From contig QAMJ01000012.1 of the NCBI GenBank assembly GCA_003150355.1, positions 186,001 to 250,000 of the forward strand: a stretch of 64,000 nucleotides of DNA, read 5' to 3'. The notes under the pieces are model-generated. The model saw only the letters and a list, made by a program, of their open reading frames with translations. It was not told the origin of the DNA and ran no database searches. Shown one piece after another: positions 18,435 through 27,131 of this stretch (positions are counted from its first letter, which is position 1; each line of letters begins with the position of its first letter). Position numbers and translations under genes: made by a program. This DNA comes from Clostridiales bacterium. Lineage in GTDB: Bacteria; Bacillota; Clostridia; Oscillospirales; Oscillospiraceae.

Positions 18435-19322
18435 TTATTCAGTCCTCTCGTCGCCCCAGAAGAACAGCGCGACCGTGCCGGGGCCGGTGTGCGCGCCGAT
18501 GGTGGTGCCGACGTGGTTTATCTCGACCTTGCCGTTGAGTTTCGGGAAGCGCGCCTCGACGAGGTCTGCAACCGCTCTCGCGTCGTCATAGCAGGCGGAG
18601 TTCGAGATATAGCACTTGCCGCTGTAGTCAAGGCCGTCCTGCGCGTGTTCTTCCATGCGCGCGACGATCTCCTTGATGACCTTCTTCTTGGTGCGGATCT
18701 TGCTGCGCGGGATGAGGTGGCCGCCGTTATCCATGTTGAGCAGGGGGCAAATTTCAAGCAGGCCGCCGAATACTGCCGCCGCCTTGGAGATGCGCCCGCC
18801 GCGGACGTAGCTGGAAAGGTCGGTGGAGAAGAACCAGTGGTGCAGGTACAGTCTGTTCTCCTCTATCCATGCGGCGAGCTCCTCCGCGGTGAGACCCTCG
18901 TCGCGCTTGGTCGCGGCGGTGTCCATCAGCAGGCCGTAACCGGAGGACGCGCCGAGAGAATCGACGATGTAGACCTTCCTGTCGGGGAAGCGCTCCTGCA
19001 CGATGAGCGCGGCGTTGCGCGCGGAGTTGATAGTGCCGGATATACCGGAGGACAGGCAGACATGCACGATGTCCAGCCCTTTCTCAAGAAACTGCGTGAA
19101 GTAGGTCACGTACTCGGATATGTTGACCTGCGAAGTGCGCGTGTCCGCGCCCTTTGCCATTCTTGCGTAGAACTCCTCAAAGGACATGCTCACGCCGAGG
19201 TCGTCCATGTATTCCTGACCGTCTATCGCGTAATGAAAGCAGACATAATGAATGTCGCGCTCCTCGAAATGCTCCTTCGTGAGGTCAGCCGTGGAGCAGC
19301 AGCTAAGAATATAATCAGCCAT
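18435..19322 (-). CDS. DegV family fatty-acid-binding protein
   Basis: DegV/FakB proteins bind a single fatty acid and, with a FakA kinase, let bacteria phosphorylate and use exogenous fatty acids. The 295-residue protein shows the family start (DYILSCCSTADLTKEHFEERDI), the conserved TRTSQVNISEYVTYFTQFLEKGLDIVHVCLSSGISGT and SARNAALIV segments, and a C-terminal HVGTTIGAHTGPGTVALFF motif. A GGAG ribosome site precedes the ATG at 19322. No FakA-like gene is in the window. The role in fatty-acid use is inferred from the family. Confidence 0.92.
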   Translation of the reverse strand: MADYILSCCSTADLTKEHFEERDIHYVCFHYAIDGQEYMDDLGVSMSFEEFYARMAKGADTRTSQVNISEYVTYFTQFLEKGLDIVHVCLSSGISGTINSARNAALIVQERFPDRKVYIVDSLGASSGYGLLMDTAATKRDEGLTAEELAAWIEENRLYLHHWFFSTDLSSYVRGGRISKAAAVFGGLLEICPLLNMDNGGHLIPRSKIRTKKKVIKEIVARMEEHAQDGLDYSGKCYISNSACYDDARAVADLVEARFPKLNGKVEINHVGTTIGAHTGPGTVALFFWGDERTE

Positions 19323-19460
19323 TGTTGTTCTCCTTCCTCTATACCGCCGCCGGGTGCAAGACGGTATATTACTTTATTACATCATACCGTCAAAGCTTCT
19401 TTGGCGCAAGCTACGCTTTCTCCGCCCGGCTCTACACCTGTGTGCCGTGCCTTAAACGCA

Positions 19461-19488
19461 GGTAGAGCGCCCCGCGGGACGCTCTACC
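19461..19488 (-). terminator. Hairpin after the XRE membrane protein gene
   Basis: Perfect 9-bp arms GGTAGAGCG and CGCTCTACC enclose a 10-nt loop, just past the stop of the - strand gene at 19499. The T tract is weak. Confidence 0.55.
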
Positions 19489-19498
19489 GACAGTAGAA

Positions 19499-20125
19499 TC
19501 ATTCTTTTTTTCTGTGCAGTCTCGGCAGTGTGCCGGGTTTGATGCGGATATTGCAGCTCAAAAACACGATTATCAGCGCCGGGATCGCGATCAGGAACAG
19601 CTGCCACGGCTTCTGCGGCAGCAGCACATACAGCAGGAAGAAAATACTCAGCACGAATGCCGCTATCACAAATTGCAGATACTTCGTCCGCTTGAATACG
19701 CACAGCAGCACCATGTACGTCAGCAGCGACACTGTCAGCGCCACGGCGAACACCGGCCACCACAGCGTACCCAGCAGCCACAGCACCACAAACGCTGTCA
19801 GCGACATCGTCCATATCCCGAGGATCGCTATTGCGATGATTATATCCACGCTGTACTTCGGCGCTTCCTCCTCGGGCTTCTCCTCTTTCGGCGGCTCCCA
19901 GCTGTCGTGCGAGGACAGGAGATAATCCACCGTCACGCCGAACAGCTCCGCCATCTCACTGAGCACGTATGCGTCCGGTATCGCCTCGCCGCGCTCCCAT
20001 TTCGATACGGACTTATCGGAATAGTTGAGCTTCGCGCCGAGCTCGGCCTGGGTCATCCCTGCCTTTGTCCGCTGGTTTATGATATTGCTTGCGGTGACAA
20101 GCTTAAGTTCTGTAAGCTCTATCAT
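19499..20125 (-). CDS. XRE-type helix-turn-helix protein with C-terminal membrane segments
   Basis: The 208-residue protein begins with a complete XRE helix-turn-helix (IINQRTKAGMTQAELGAKLNYSDKSVSKWERGEAIPDAYVLSEMAELFGVTVDYLL, about residues 14-70). After an acidic linker come roughly four hydrophobic segments (about 94-195) in paired hairpins. Such membrane-tethered repressors are common in Firmicutes and probably sense membrane or envelope state, but no partner gene is evident here. AGGAG lies just before the ATG. It follows the phosphodiesterase gene on the same strand without clear coupling. Confidence 0.86.
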   Translation of the reverse strand: MIELTELKLVTASNIINQRTKAGMTQAELGAKLNYSDKSVSKWERGEAIPDAYVLSEMAELFGVTVDYLLSSHDSWEPPKEEKPEEEAPKYSVDIIIAIAILGIWTMSLTAFVVLWLLGTLWWPVFAVALTVSLLTYMVLLCVFKRTKYLQFVIAAFVLSIFFLLYVLLPQKPWQLFLIAIPALIIVFLSCNIRIKPGTLPRLHRKKE

Positions 20126-20187
20126 TGCTTCTCCTGTTCCAAGCTCCGGCCTGCCGCTGCGGTCGCGCTCTGGCAGCAGGAGCTTTC

Positions 20188-21018
20188 TTATTTATAGCTG
20201 AGTTGGGGCTTATAAAACTCAAAGATAACGCCGTCGCGTCCCTTTTCGTTCTTTGGCTCGTGAGAGGTCCAGCCGATGTTCATCGCGCCGAGCGCCATGG
20301 ACAGGCGCACCGGGAACGGCCTGCGGCCTATGCGGTAGGCAATGAACTGCGGGCGGGAGATGAAGTTCATCAAGCAGTTGCCGAGGATGAATGCCGCGGG
20401 CTTGCTGACCTCGCCCTTGTAGTTCTTCGGCGGCTGCGCGAGCTGGCCGCGGACAAGGTCCTTCGCGTGGAAGCGGAACCAACCCATTATCATGGGGTTG
20501 AAGCTCTCGACGCACACCTCGCCTCTGTAATCCGACAGGAGTGCGTAAGTCTTTCTGCACAGCTCAAGGTTGCGCCGTCCGTTCTTCAGCTCGACTATCA
20601 GCGGGCCGCGCCCTTTTATCACATCGAGCACCTCGGAGAACAGCGGGATGCGGTTGTTCGTGCCGCACAGCCCGAGCGCGCGCAGCTCGTCATAGCTCTT
20701 CTCGTCGACGCGGGCGTGTACCCCGCAGACGCGGTCGAGCGTATCGTCATGGAAGACGACGACCTGACCGTCGCGACTCAGCTGCACGTCAAGCTCAATG
20801 CCGTAGCCTGCTTTTGCGGCAAGCCTGAACGCTTCGAGCGAATTTTCCGGCACGCTCATGTCGCGGCTGTGCAGCCCGCGGTGCGCGAAGTTGCGCCCCA
20901 TGAACGGAGCCTTCTGCCGCTTTGTCGCCCTGCCCGGGGCGAGCAGGAACAGCGGCACCGCCGCCGCGGCCGTAACGAGGCCGATCTTCCCAATGTTTTC
21001 GGATAAGCATTTCTTCAT
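20188..21018 (-). CDS. Glycerophosphodiester phosphodiesterase family protein
   Basis: These TIM-barrel enzymes hydrolyse glycerophosphodiesters to glycerol 3-phosphate and an alcohol. The 276-residue protein has an N-terminal hydrophobic segment (about 11-27), then the catalytic set: H46-R47 in NFAHRGLH, E75 and D77 in GIELDVQLS, and H90-D91 in VVFHDDTLDRV. The start at 21018 follows GAGGTG; a longer frame exists upstream but overlaps the transporter gene and lacks a ribosome site. It lies 49 bp downstream of an MFS carrier behind a MarR gene. The three may form one operon for a phosphodiester or its product. Confidence 0.92.
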   Translation of the reverse strand: MKKCLSENIGKIGLVTAAAAVPLFLLAPGRATKRQKAPFMGRNFAHRGLHSRDMSVPENSLEAFRLAAKAGYGIELDVQLSRDGQVVVFHDDTLDRVCGVHARVDEKSYDELRALGLCGTNNRIPLFSEVLDVIKGRGPLIVELKNGRRNLELCRKTYALLSDYRGEVCVESFNPMIMGWFRFHAKDLVRGQLAQPPKNYKGEVSKPAAFILGNCLMNFISRPQFIAYRIGRRPFPVRLSMALGAMNIGWTSHEPKNEKGRDGVIFEFYKPQLSYK

Positions 21019-21067
21019 AGCAATAAACACCTCGCTTGAATTATTTCGGTACTCCCGACACGCCGGA

Positions 21068-22510
21068 TCAGTCTCCGGAATCCAGCGCCTCGATACCGAC
21101 AACGTTTGCGACTTTCTTTGCCTTGATGTTCTTGACAAGGCTGATAAATACGATCGCACTGAGCGTGGTCATAACGCAGGCGTATATGGGCAGCGCTCTC
21201 CATGCGCCGGTCATGTCGAACAGGAAGCCGAGCAGGATAGGCGTCACGGTCTGGGCGGACATGCTCGCAGTGTAGTAGTACCCGGTGAACTTGCCGATCT
21301 TCTTTGACGAGCACAGCTCGACGACCATCGGGAACGAGCAGTTATGCACCAGCGCCATGCCGAAGCCCTTGATCGCCCACACCGCGTAGAGCGCCACGGG
21401 GAACGCGTATTCGCCGTGCGCGCCGACGGCGACGCCTGTCGGCGTCACAAAGGACATGAACACCAGCGCGACGAAGGTGATGAGCAGGCCGCAGGAGATA
21501 GTCCACTTACGGCCGATCTTCTCGGCGATGCCGCCGGCGATCGCAAAGCCGATGACCGAAGCCAAGCCGCCGGCGATAGTAAGCACCATCGTGGCGCTCG
21601 ATGCGGAGTTGAGGTAATAGATAACGTAGTTTCCGATATACGTGCCTATCGCGTTATCGGACATGAACCACAGGAATTCCGCGCCGAGTATCGCAAGCAG
21701 CATGCGCTTGTTGGCCTTGGACATGGGCTTGTCGTCGTCGATTGGGGTCTCGACCGCGGCGAGGCGCTCGCCCTCGGCCATCTCATCCTTCATTTCTTCG
21801 GCGATCTTGTTTTCCTTTATCGTGAAGAACAGCACCAGCGCCGAAATGACCATCAGCACCGACGCGATGATGAACGGCAGCTCGATTATCCAGACCTTTC
21901 TTGCCTCGTCAGCGGCGTTGATATAGTCGCTGAGCTTAAGGAAGATGCCAAGCACCGTGGCGAACGCTCCGCCAAGGTAGCCCATGATGTTTATGATGCC
22001 GTTTGCCTTGGCGCGCAGGGGCTTGGGCGTGATATCCGGCATGAGCGCGACCGCGGGGTTGCGGTACATCATCATGAATATCAGCACTATCGCCATCATC
22101 GCGACCATACCGGCAATGTTGTTATAGTGGAAGAACAGCGGGATGAACGGGAACGCCAGCGCCGCAACGGCAGTGCCGGTGAGGATATAGGGCATGCGCT
22201 TGCCTATAGGCGTCTTTGTTCTGTCGGAAAGGTTGCCGAATATCGGCAGCAGGATGAGCGCGGCGAGGTTATCGCAGGCCATGATTATGCCGACCAGCCA
22301 CTGGACGTTGAGGATCTTCGCGGGGTCGCCTGCCTTGAGCTCTGCCGAGGATATGCCGTACATTCTTCTTGCGAAGATGTCCGTCAAAAAGGTCGGGCAC
22401 CAGGAGTCATACACCTGCCAGAGCAGCAGGATGCCGAAAAAGGCGAAGCCTATCAGGAAGGTCCTCCTGTAATTGAGCTTCAGCGGGGATTCGCTAACAG
22501 TATTGTTCAT
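21068..22510 (-). CDS. Major facilitator superfamily transporter (GPH/MFS_2-like)
   Basis: The 480-residue protein has about 12 hydrophobic segments and the cation-symporter-like loop GNLSDRTKTPIGKRMPYIL between segments 2 and 3, typical of the GPH/MFS_2 group that carries sugars or related solutes. A hydrophilic loop around residues 225-260 (EEMKDEMAEGERLAAVETPIDDD) separates the two six-helix halves. It is preceded by a MarR gene and followed by a glycerophosphodiesterase, so its substrate might be a glycerophosphodiester or a glycoside. The substrate is not determined by sequence. Confidence 0.85.
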   Translation of the reverse strand: MNNTVSESPLKLNYRRTFLIGFAFFGILLLWQVYDSWCPTFLTDIFARRMYGISSAELKAGDPAKILNVQWLVGIIMACDNLAALILLPIFGNLSDRTKTPIGKRMPYILTGTAVAALAFPFIPLFFHYNNIAGMVAMMAIVLIFMMMYRNPAVALMPDITPKPLRAKANGIINIMGYLGGAFATVLGIFLKLSDYINAADEARKVWIIELPFIIASVLMVISALVLFFTIKENKIAEEMKDEMAEGERLAAVETPIDDDKPMSKANKRMLLAILGAEFLWFMSDNAIGTYIGNYVIYYLNSASSATMVLTIAGGLASVIGFAIAGGIAEKIGRKWTISCGLLITFVALVFMSFVTPTGVAVGAHGEYAFPVALYAVWAIKGFGMALVHNCSFPMVVELCSSKKIGKFTGYYYTASMSAQTVTPILLGFLFDMTGAWRALPIYACVMTTLSAIVFISLVKNIKAKKVANVVGIEALDSGD

Positions 22511-22550
22511 AACACACCTCAGGCAAAATTTTTATCGTGTGCCCGTCCGG

Positions 22551-22985
22551 TCATTCGCATTCGGGCATAAGCTCCTTGGATATTACGGAGAGCATATTGT
22601 CGAACTTCTCGACATCCTCCGCGCTGAAGCGCTCCTTAATGCGCTCCATGACGGTCATTTCATAGCTGCTGAGGAGCCCCGCATAGTTATAGAACTTCTC
22701 TGAAAGCACAAGGTGATACTCGCGCCTGTCAACAGAGGAGTTCTGGCGTTCGAGATAACCCTTGCGTATAAGGCTGTTGACCTTATATGTAGCGTTCGAC
22801 TGCGAGATATTCAGAAAGTCCGCGAACTGGCCGACCGTCGGCTCATCCAGCATCTTTATGACCTCCAGCGAAAACGCCTCCATCGCGGAAAGCGAGCCTT
22901 CTCTCTCTCGCACAAGCTCAAAAATCCTGCGGTAAAAATTGAGCTTGAACTTATCATATACTTCAACAAAATTCTTTTCCAGCAT
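22551..22985 (-). CDS. MarR family transcriptional regulator
   Basis: The 144-residue protein has the MarR winged helix-turn-helix: MLDEPTVGQFADFLNISQSNATYKVNSLIRKGYLERQNSSVDRREYHLVLSEKF (about 45-100), including the DRR wing. GGAGGG precedes the ATG at 22985. It is the first gene of a probable operon with the MFS carrier 40 bp downstream and the phosphodiesterase, and is likely to regulate that operon. The ligand is unknown. Confidence 0.9.
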   Translation of the reverse strand: MLEKNFVEVYDKFKLNFYRRIFELVREREGSLSAMEAFSLEVIKMLDEPTVGQFADFLNISQSNATYKVNSLIRKGYLERQNSSVDRREYHLVLSEKFYNYAGLLSSYEMTVMERIKERFSAEDVEKFDNMLSVISKELMPECE

Positions 22986-23012
22986 AGCAGCGCCCTCCGA
23001 AATCTTAAATGT

Positions 23013-23041
23013 ATTCTATACCAAATTGCCGCGTTTGTAAA
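23013..23041 (-). promoter_or_regulatory. Promoter of the marR-MFS-phosphodiesterase operon
   Basis: On the minus strand TTTACA (23041-23036) and TAGAAT (23018-23013) are 17 bp apart, 28 bp upstream of the marR start. Confidence 0.65.
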
Positions 23042-23071
23042 TTGAGATAATTAAAATTTTAGAACAACAAG

Positions 23072-23108
23072 CACCCTGCCGCCGCGCGTAATGCACATCG
23101 GCAGGGTG
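23072..23108 (-). terminator. Terminator downstream of the AraC gene and a small ORF
   Basis: The 10-bp arms CACCCTGCCG and CGGCAGGGTG are perfect. Read on the minus strand they are followed by the T-rich TTGTTGTTCT. Confidence 0.65.
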
Positions 23109-23120
23109 TTTGTCTGGTTT

Positions 23121-23219
23121 TTATTCGGCGGCGCTGTCCTCGCTCTCGGAGATGCATCTTTCCTCGCAGTCTCTCTGTGCCTGTATCAGGATGTTCATTG
23201 CTTTCTCCGCGGCACGCAT
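23121..23219 (-). CDS. Possible small protein, 32 residues
   Basis: A short frame after the AraC gene encodes MRAAEKAMNILIQAQRDC followed by a glutamate- and serine-rich tail (EERCISESEDSAAE). It reads like an amphipathic helix with an acidic tail, contains two cysteines, and ends before a terminator on the same strand. The frame is open a few codons upstream of the ATG, up to a stop. The ribosome site is weak (AAAGG). It may be a real small protein or the tail of a decayed gene; I recognise no family. Confidence 0.3.
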   Translation of the reverse strand: MRAAEKAMNILIQAQRDCEERCISESEDSAAE

Positions 23220-23252
23220 CGAGGAGAAGCCTTTGAAAGCCTTGATTTACCG

Positions 23253-24092
23253 CTATTTCCTCCCGGCTAATTTTCCGGGGCTTGTGCCGAAGCTCTCGCG
23301 GAAGGCGCGGTGAAACGCGGAGTAATCCGCAAAGCCGCTCTCGGAAGCCGCCTTGCCCGCGCTCATGCCCTCGCGGATGAGCCGCGCGGCGTTCATAAGC
23401 CGCTTCTGGCGTATATACGCATGCACCGTGCTGCCGGTCTGCGCCTTGAAAAGGCGCATGAAATGATAGCGGCTGAGAAACACCCGCTCTGCAAGCGCAT
23501 CCACGGTCAGCTCCTTGCGGAAGTTCTCGTTTATGTATGAGAGCGCCTGCTGTATCTTCGGATCGTACCCGGACTGACCGGCGCGCGGCTCCTCGGCTTC
23601 GGCGAGCCGGTTTATCTGTATGAGCAGCTGGATGATGAGCGTCTCGCGCAGAGTCTGCGCACCGAAAAGCTCATCCCCGGCGGCGCGCTCGTATGCCGCG
23701 ATCGCCGCTTTGAGTGCTTCTATCTGCTCGGCGTTCGGCGTCAGCAGGTGACGGGAGCGCTTATCGGCAAGCTCGAAGCTGTCAAACAGCCCCGCACCCG
23801 GCATGCTGCGCTCGAAGTGCCCGCGGTCAAGGTAGATTATTATCCTCTCATAGGGTACGCTCTTGTCGATCTCGGCCTTGTGTATCGTGTGGTGCCCGAC
23901 GAGCAATACATCCCACGGGTGCAGCTCGTAGCTGCTGCTCTCGACGCGATAATCCACCTTGCCGGAGATAAGGATGATGAGCTTGTCAAACTCATGGAAA
24001 TGAAAGTCCAGCTCCTGTCCGGCAGTGTCCTTGAGATGGAAATAATGATAGCTCTCGCGCAGATATCCGGCTCTGTTTATAGCAGTTTCCAC
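23253..24092 (-). CDS. AraC family regulator with N-terminal cupin
   Basis: The protein has an N-terminal cupin sensor (LDFHFHEFDKLIILISGKVDYRV...HPWDVLLVGHHTIHK, about residues 25-75) and two C-terminal helix-turn-helix motifs (IQQALSYINENFRKELTVDALAERVFLSRYHFMRLFKAQTGSTVHAYI and LIREGMSAGKAASESGFADYSAFHRAFRESFGTSPGKL). I chose the GTG at 24092, since GAGGTG then sits 6 nt upstream; a GTG at 24101 would overlap that site. It is divergent from a dicarboxylate/amino-acid symporter and probably controls it. Two TTTGCAA copies (24127 and 24160) in the shared region are possible binding sites. Confidence 0.86.
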   Translation of the reverse strand: METAINRAGYLRESYHYFHLKDTAGQELDFHFHEFDKLIILISGKVDYRVESSSYELHPWDVLLVGHHTIHKAEIDKSVPYERIIIYLDRGHFERSMPGAGLFDSFELADKRSRHLLTPNAEQIEALKAAIAAYERAAGDELFGAQTLRETLIIQLLIQINRLAEAEEPRAGQSGYDPKIQQALSYINENFRKELTVDALAERVFLSRYHFMRLFKAQTGSTVHAYIRQKRLMNAARLIREGMSAGKAASESGFADYSAFHRAFRESFGTSPGKLAGRK

Positions 24093-24154
24093 AGCACTCA
24101 CCTCTGATAAATATTATACAGCACTTTTTGCAATGTTTCAAGCACACAGCACAA

Positions 24155-24182
24155 TTTACTTTGCAAATTGAGCGAATATAAT
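24155..24182 (+). promoter_or_regulatory. Promoter of the dicarboxylate/amino acid symporter
   Basis: TTTACT (24155-24160) and TATAAT (24177-24182) are 16 bp apart. The spacer begins with one of two TTTGCAA copies, about 33 bp apart, which could be AraC-family binding sites. Confidence 0.55.
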
Positions 24183-24214
24183 ATAACACATAAATTTGTA
24201 AAGGGGTGTCAGCC

Positions 24215-25468
24215 ATGAACAAATCAGAATCCTTCTTCAAACGCTATTGGTTCATAATCTCCATGCTCGTCGGCATCGTCGCCGGCTGCATCGTCGGCGC
24301 GGTATGGCCGGGAGCGACCGCTCTTGAGCCGCTGGGCACGGTGTTCATAAACATGATGTTCTGCGTCGTGGTGCCGATGGTGTTCTGCTCCATCTCCTCC
24401 GCCATTGCGAACATGGGCAGCGCGAAGCGCGCGGGCAAGGTGCTCGGCGTCACCGTCGCGGTGTTCGCCGTCACGGCTGCGATCGCGGCACTGCTGATGT
24501 ACATAGTCGTGCGCATATTCCCGCTGGTTCAGGGCACATACGTTGTCACTGAGGGCGAGGTCGGCTCGACGCTCGGCGTGGCCGATATGATAATCAACTT
24601 CTTCACCAAGCCCGACTTTACGGAGCTTCTCAGCCGCAGGGCTATCCTGCCCCTGATTGTCGCGGCGATAATCTTCGGCTTCGGCATACAGATGGCCGGC
24701 GGCCCCGCGACCAAGACCGCGCAGCTGCTTGAGGACATCACCAACTGCATTATGAAGACCGTCAAGATCATCACCTACTATGCGCCCATCGGCTTCTTCG
24801 GCTTCTTCGCATACCTCGTTGCAAGCTACGGTCCCTCCCTCATCGGTGACTACAGCCGCACCCTTATCATCTACTATATCATGTGCTTTGTATATATGCT
24901 TGTCTCCTCCCCGATATACGCCCGCTTCGGCGGCGGCAAGGGCGCGGCCAAGGTCATGTTCAAGCACCTGTTTGCCCCGGCCATGACGGCCTTCGGCACC
25001 TGCTCCTCCGTTGCGACTATCCCGACCAACATGGAAGCTGCCGACGACACCGGCATCTCCAGCGACGTGCGCGACATCGTCCTGCCTATGGGTGCGACGA
25101 TGCACATGGACGGCTCCGCGATGAGCGCGATAGTCAAGGTCGCGTTCCTGTTCGGCATCTTCGGTCAGGACTTCGGCACATGGGAAGCAATACTCGCGAT
25201 AATCGTTGCGGTGTTCTCCTCGGTCGCGATGTCCGGCATTCCCGGCGGCGGCGGTACTGGCGAGCTTGTTGTCTGCTCCATCTTCTTCCCGGATCAGCTT
25301 GCCATCGCCTACCCGATAGCCATTGCGCTCGGCAACCTCGTCGATCCTCCCGCCACGATGGTGAACGCAGCAGGTGACTACGTCGTCTCCTTCATCGTCT
25401 CCCGCTACGTCGACGGCAAGGATTGGCTCCAGAAGCAGCTGCACAAGGATACCGTCTCCGCGGAATAA
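24215..25468 (+). CDS. Dicarboxylate/amino acid:cation symporter (DAACS family)
   Basis: This 417-residue carrier belongs to the GltP/DctA/SstT family, which imports glutamate, serine or C4-dicarboxylates with Na+ or H+. Conserved features include MMFCVVVPMVFCSISSAIANMG, the serine-rich re-entrant loop region (FGTCSSVATIPTNMEAA), the MGATMHMDGSAM motif and the second hairpin AMSGIPGGGGTGELVV. The ATG at 24215 has AAGGGG at a good distance; a GTG at 24206 overlaps that site. It is divergent from an AraC-type regulator and ends at a long bidirectional terminator. The exact substrate cannot be read from sequence. Confidence 0.92.
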   Translation: MNKSESFFKRYWFIISMLVGIVAGCIVGAVWPGATALEPLGTVFINMMFCVVVPMVFCSISSAIANMGSAKRAGKVLGVTVAVFAVTAAIAALLMYIVVRIFPLVQGTYVVTEGEVGSTLGVADMIINFFTKPDFTELLSRRAILPLIVAAIIFGFGIQMAGGPATKTAQLLEDITNCIMKTVKIITYYAPIGFFGFFAYLVASYGPSLIGDYSRTLIIYYIMCFVYMLVSSPIYARFGGGKGAAKVMFKHLFAPAMTAFGTCSSVATIPTNMEAADDTGISSDVRDIVLPMGATMHMDGSAMSAIVKVAFLFGIFGQDFGTWEAILAIIVAVFSSVAMSGIPGGGGTGELVVCSIFFPDQLAIAYPIAIALGNLVDPPATMVNAAGDYVVSFIVSRYVDGKDWLQKQLHKDTVSAE

Positions 25469-25475
25469 ACGTACA

Positions 25476-25527
25476 GCATATAAAATGACCGGACTCAGCT
25501 TTTGCTGAGCCCGGTCATTTTATATGC
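25476..25527. terminator. Long bidirectional terminator
   Basis: Complementary arms of about 24 nt, starting GCATATAAAATGACCGG and ending CCGGTCATTTTATATGC with one mismatch, enclose TTTT. They lie between the convergent symporter and plsY-like genes. Confidence 0.85.
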
Positions 25528-25532
25528 CCGCG

Positions 25533-26177
25533 TCAATCGTCGCGGCCTATGCGTTCAAGCTCGGTGTCCTTTTTCCACAGGTAGCTCAGCCTCAGTTCCT
25601 CGCCGCGGCTGATGCGGCGGAAATTCTCCGTGTGCTTTATGAAGATCGGCACAAAGGGGATCGCAAGGATCGCGGCGCCCGCCCAATTGCCGGTCGTCGT
25701 GCCGTAGTACACAGGCCAGATCACCGACATGGAGACGGTCGAGACGGCGATATAGTTCGACACAAAGCCTATCAGCACAGCGATCGCAAGCATCAGCAGA
25801 AAGACCTTGGCGCTGTGCGCAAGCACCACGCCGCCGAGGCAGGCAAAGCCCTTGCCGCCGCGAAAGCCCAGAAACACCGGGAACATGTGCCCGACGACAC
25901 AGGACACGCCGGTTATCTGCCACGCGTATTCCAGCTCCGGCAGGAGCACCGCGCCGAGCTTGCATGCGGCCGTGGCCTTGAGTATATCAAACAGCGCGAC
26001 GAATATGCCCGCGGCCTTGCCCGCCATGATGACGGTGTTCGACGCCCCGGCGTTGCAGGAACCGGAGGTGCGCACATCGTAGCCCTTCTTGCGTCCGATA
26101 AGGTAGGACGGGCTTATGCAGCCGATGAGATAGCCCATAAGCACACACAGCAGCAGACGCCATAGACTGAATGTCAT
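25533..26177 (-). CDS. plsY: Glycerol-3-phosphate acyltransferase, PlsY family
   Basis: PlsY transfers the acyl group of acyl phosphate to glycerol 3-phosphate, the first step of phospholipid synthesis in many Gram-positives, within the membrane. The 214-residue protein has about five to six hydrophobic segments and the three family motifs: SGSCNAGASNT (about 37-47), LGFRGGKGFACL (about 103-114) and the loop IFIKHTENFRRI near the C-terminus. It starts 6 nt after the HAD phosphatase stop, so the two are co-transcribed. Whether it is the housekeeping PlsY or a second copy cannot be told here. Confidence 0.9.
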   Translation of the reverse strand: MTFSLWRLLLCVLMGYLIGCISPSYLIGRKKGYDVRTSGSCNAGASNTVIMAGKAAGIFVALFDILKATAACKLGAVLLPELEYAWQITGVSCVVGHMFPVFLGFRGGKGFACLGGVVLAHSAKVFLLMLAIAVLIGFVSNYIAVSTVSMSVIWPVYYGTTTGNWAGAAILAIPFVPIFIKHTENFRRISRGEELRLSYLWKKDTELERIGRDD

Positions 26178-26183
26178 TTCAAT

Positions 26184-27014
26184 TCACTCTCCCAAAACAA
26201 AGCGTTCTATCCCGCGCGCGACTCCGGCTTCGGCATTCGAGACCGCCACCCAGTCGGCAGCGGCGCGCAGCTCCTCAATGGCGTTCTCCATCGCAACGCC
26301 GATGCCCGCAAAGCGGATCATGTCTGCATCGTTGCGGTCATCGCCGAAGGCAAGGACCTCCTCAGGTCTGATGTCCAGCCGCCTGCACAGCGCGGCGAGT
26401 CCCTGACCTTTGGTCGCGGCGGAGCTGTTGACTTCGATATTGAAGGGCACGGACGTCGTGAATGCCATGCTGGGGAACATGCCCGGCAGCTCCTCGAGCT
26501 GGCGCGCCCGCTCCTGCATATCGGTGAAATAGAACTGAAGCTTCTGAACGCTCCCGCCCTTCTGGCGCAGAAACTCTTTCAGCTCCGGCACGCTCCTGCG
26601 CAGCGTGAGGACAAGCTCCAGGATGCCGGGGTCGGGTACGAAGTCCCGTGCGCGCGCCTGCATACCGGCGGACATATAGCCCCAGCCGTCCTGATAGCAG
26701 TCATAGGGAATGCCCAGCCCGTCCTCATAGCGCAGGAGACTGAGCGCCTCCTCAAGCGGTATCTCCGCGCGCGCGACGGCTTTATCCTCCAGCGCGTCAT
26801 AGACGAACGCACCGTTTGCCGTGACATAGTAGCGGATAAACGGCAGTTCGCGTATCTGCTGCGGGACGCCGCCTACTATCCGCCCTGTCGCCGGGACTAT
26901 GACGACGCCCTTTGCGGCGGCCTCTTCCAGCGCCCTTATATTGTCCGGGGGGATATTCTTCTTCGGGTCAAGGAAAGTCCCGTCAAGATCAAATGCGATA
27001 AGCTTTATGCCCAT
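26184..27014 (-). CDS. HAD-superfamily phosphatase, Cof/IIB type
   Basis: The 276-residue protein has the HAD nucleophile motif LIAFDLDGTFLD (D9, D11), a VPATGRIVGG motif II, and the C-terminal FGDDRNDADMIRFAGIGVAMENA motif IV, with a type IIB cap between. Such enzymes dephosphorylate sugar phosphates, FMN or pyridoxal phosphate; the substrate is not predictable. It precedes plsY by 6 nt on the same strand. A hairpin separates it from the LysR gene upstream. Confidence 0.9.
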   Translation of the reverse strand: MGIKLIAFDLDGTFLDPKKNIPPDNIRALEEAAAKGVVIVPATGRIVGGVPQQIRELPFIRYYVTANGAFVYDALEDKAVARAEIPLEEALSLLRYEDGLGIPYDCYQDGWGYMSAGMQARARDFVPDPGILELVLTLRRSVPELKEFLRQKGGSVQKLQFYFTDMQERARQLEELPGMFPSMAFTTSVPFNIEVNSSAATKGQGLAALCRRLDIRPEEVLAFGDDRNDADMIRFAGIGVAMENAIEELRAAADWVAVSNAEAGVARGIERFVLGE

Positions 27015-27090
27015 TATATACTCAGCCTCGTTTCTTTACCGATATTATCCACTATACCGAAGCTTTTGGCAAGTGCTTTTTATAGATATA

Positions 27091-27127
27091 GCAAGTCCAC
27101 CGCATCGTGTTCGACGCGGTGGGCTTG
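27091..27127 (-). terminator. Terminator of the LysR gene
   Basis: The 13-nt arms GCAAGTCCACCGC and GCGGTGGGCTTG(T) (one G-U) lie between the LysR stop and the HAD start on the minus strand. The T tract is poor. Confidence 0.55.
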
Positions 27128-27131
27128 TTCG

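Noticed and set aside
20138..20187. Hairpin AAGCTCC/GGAGCTT between the phosphodiesterase and XRE genes as a terminator
   Set aside because: The stem is interrupted and followed by no T run on the minus strand.
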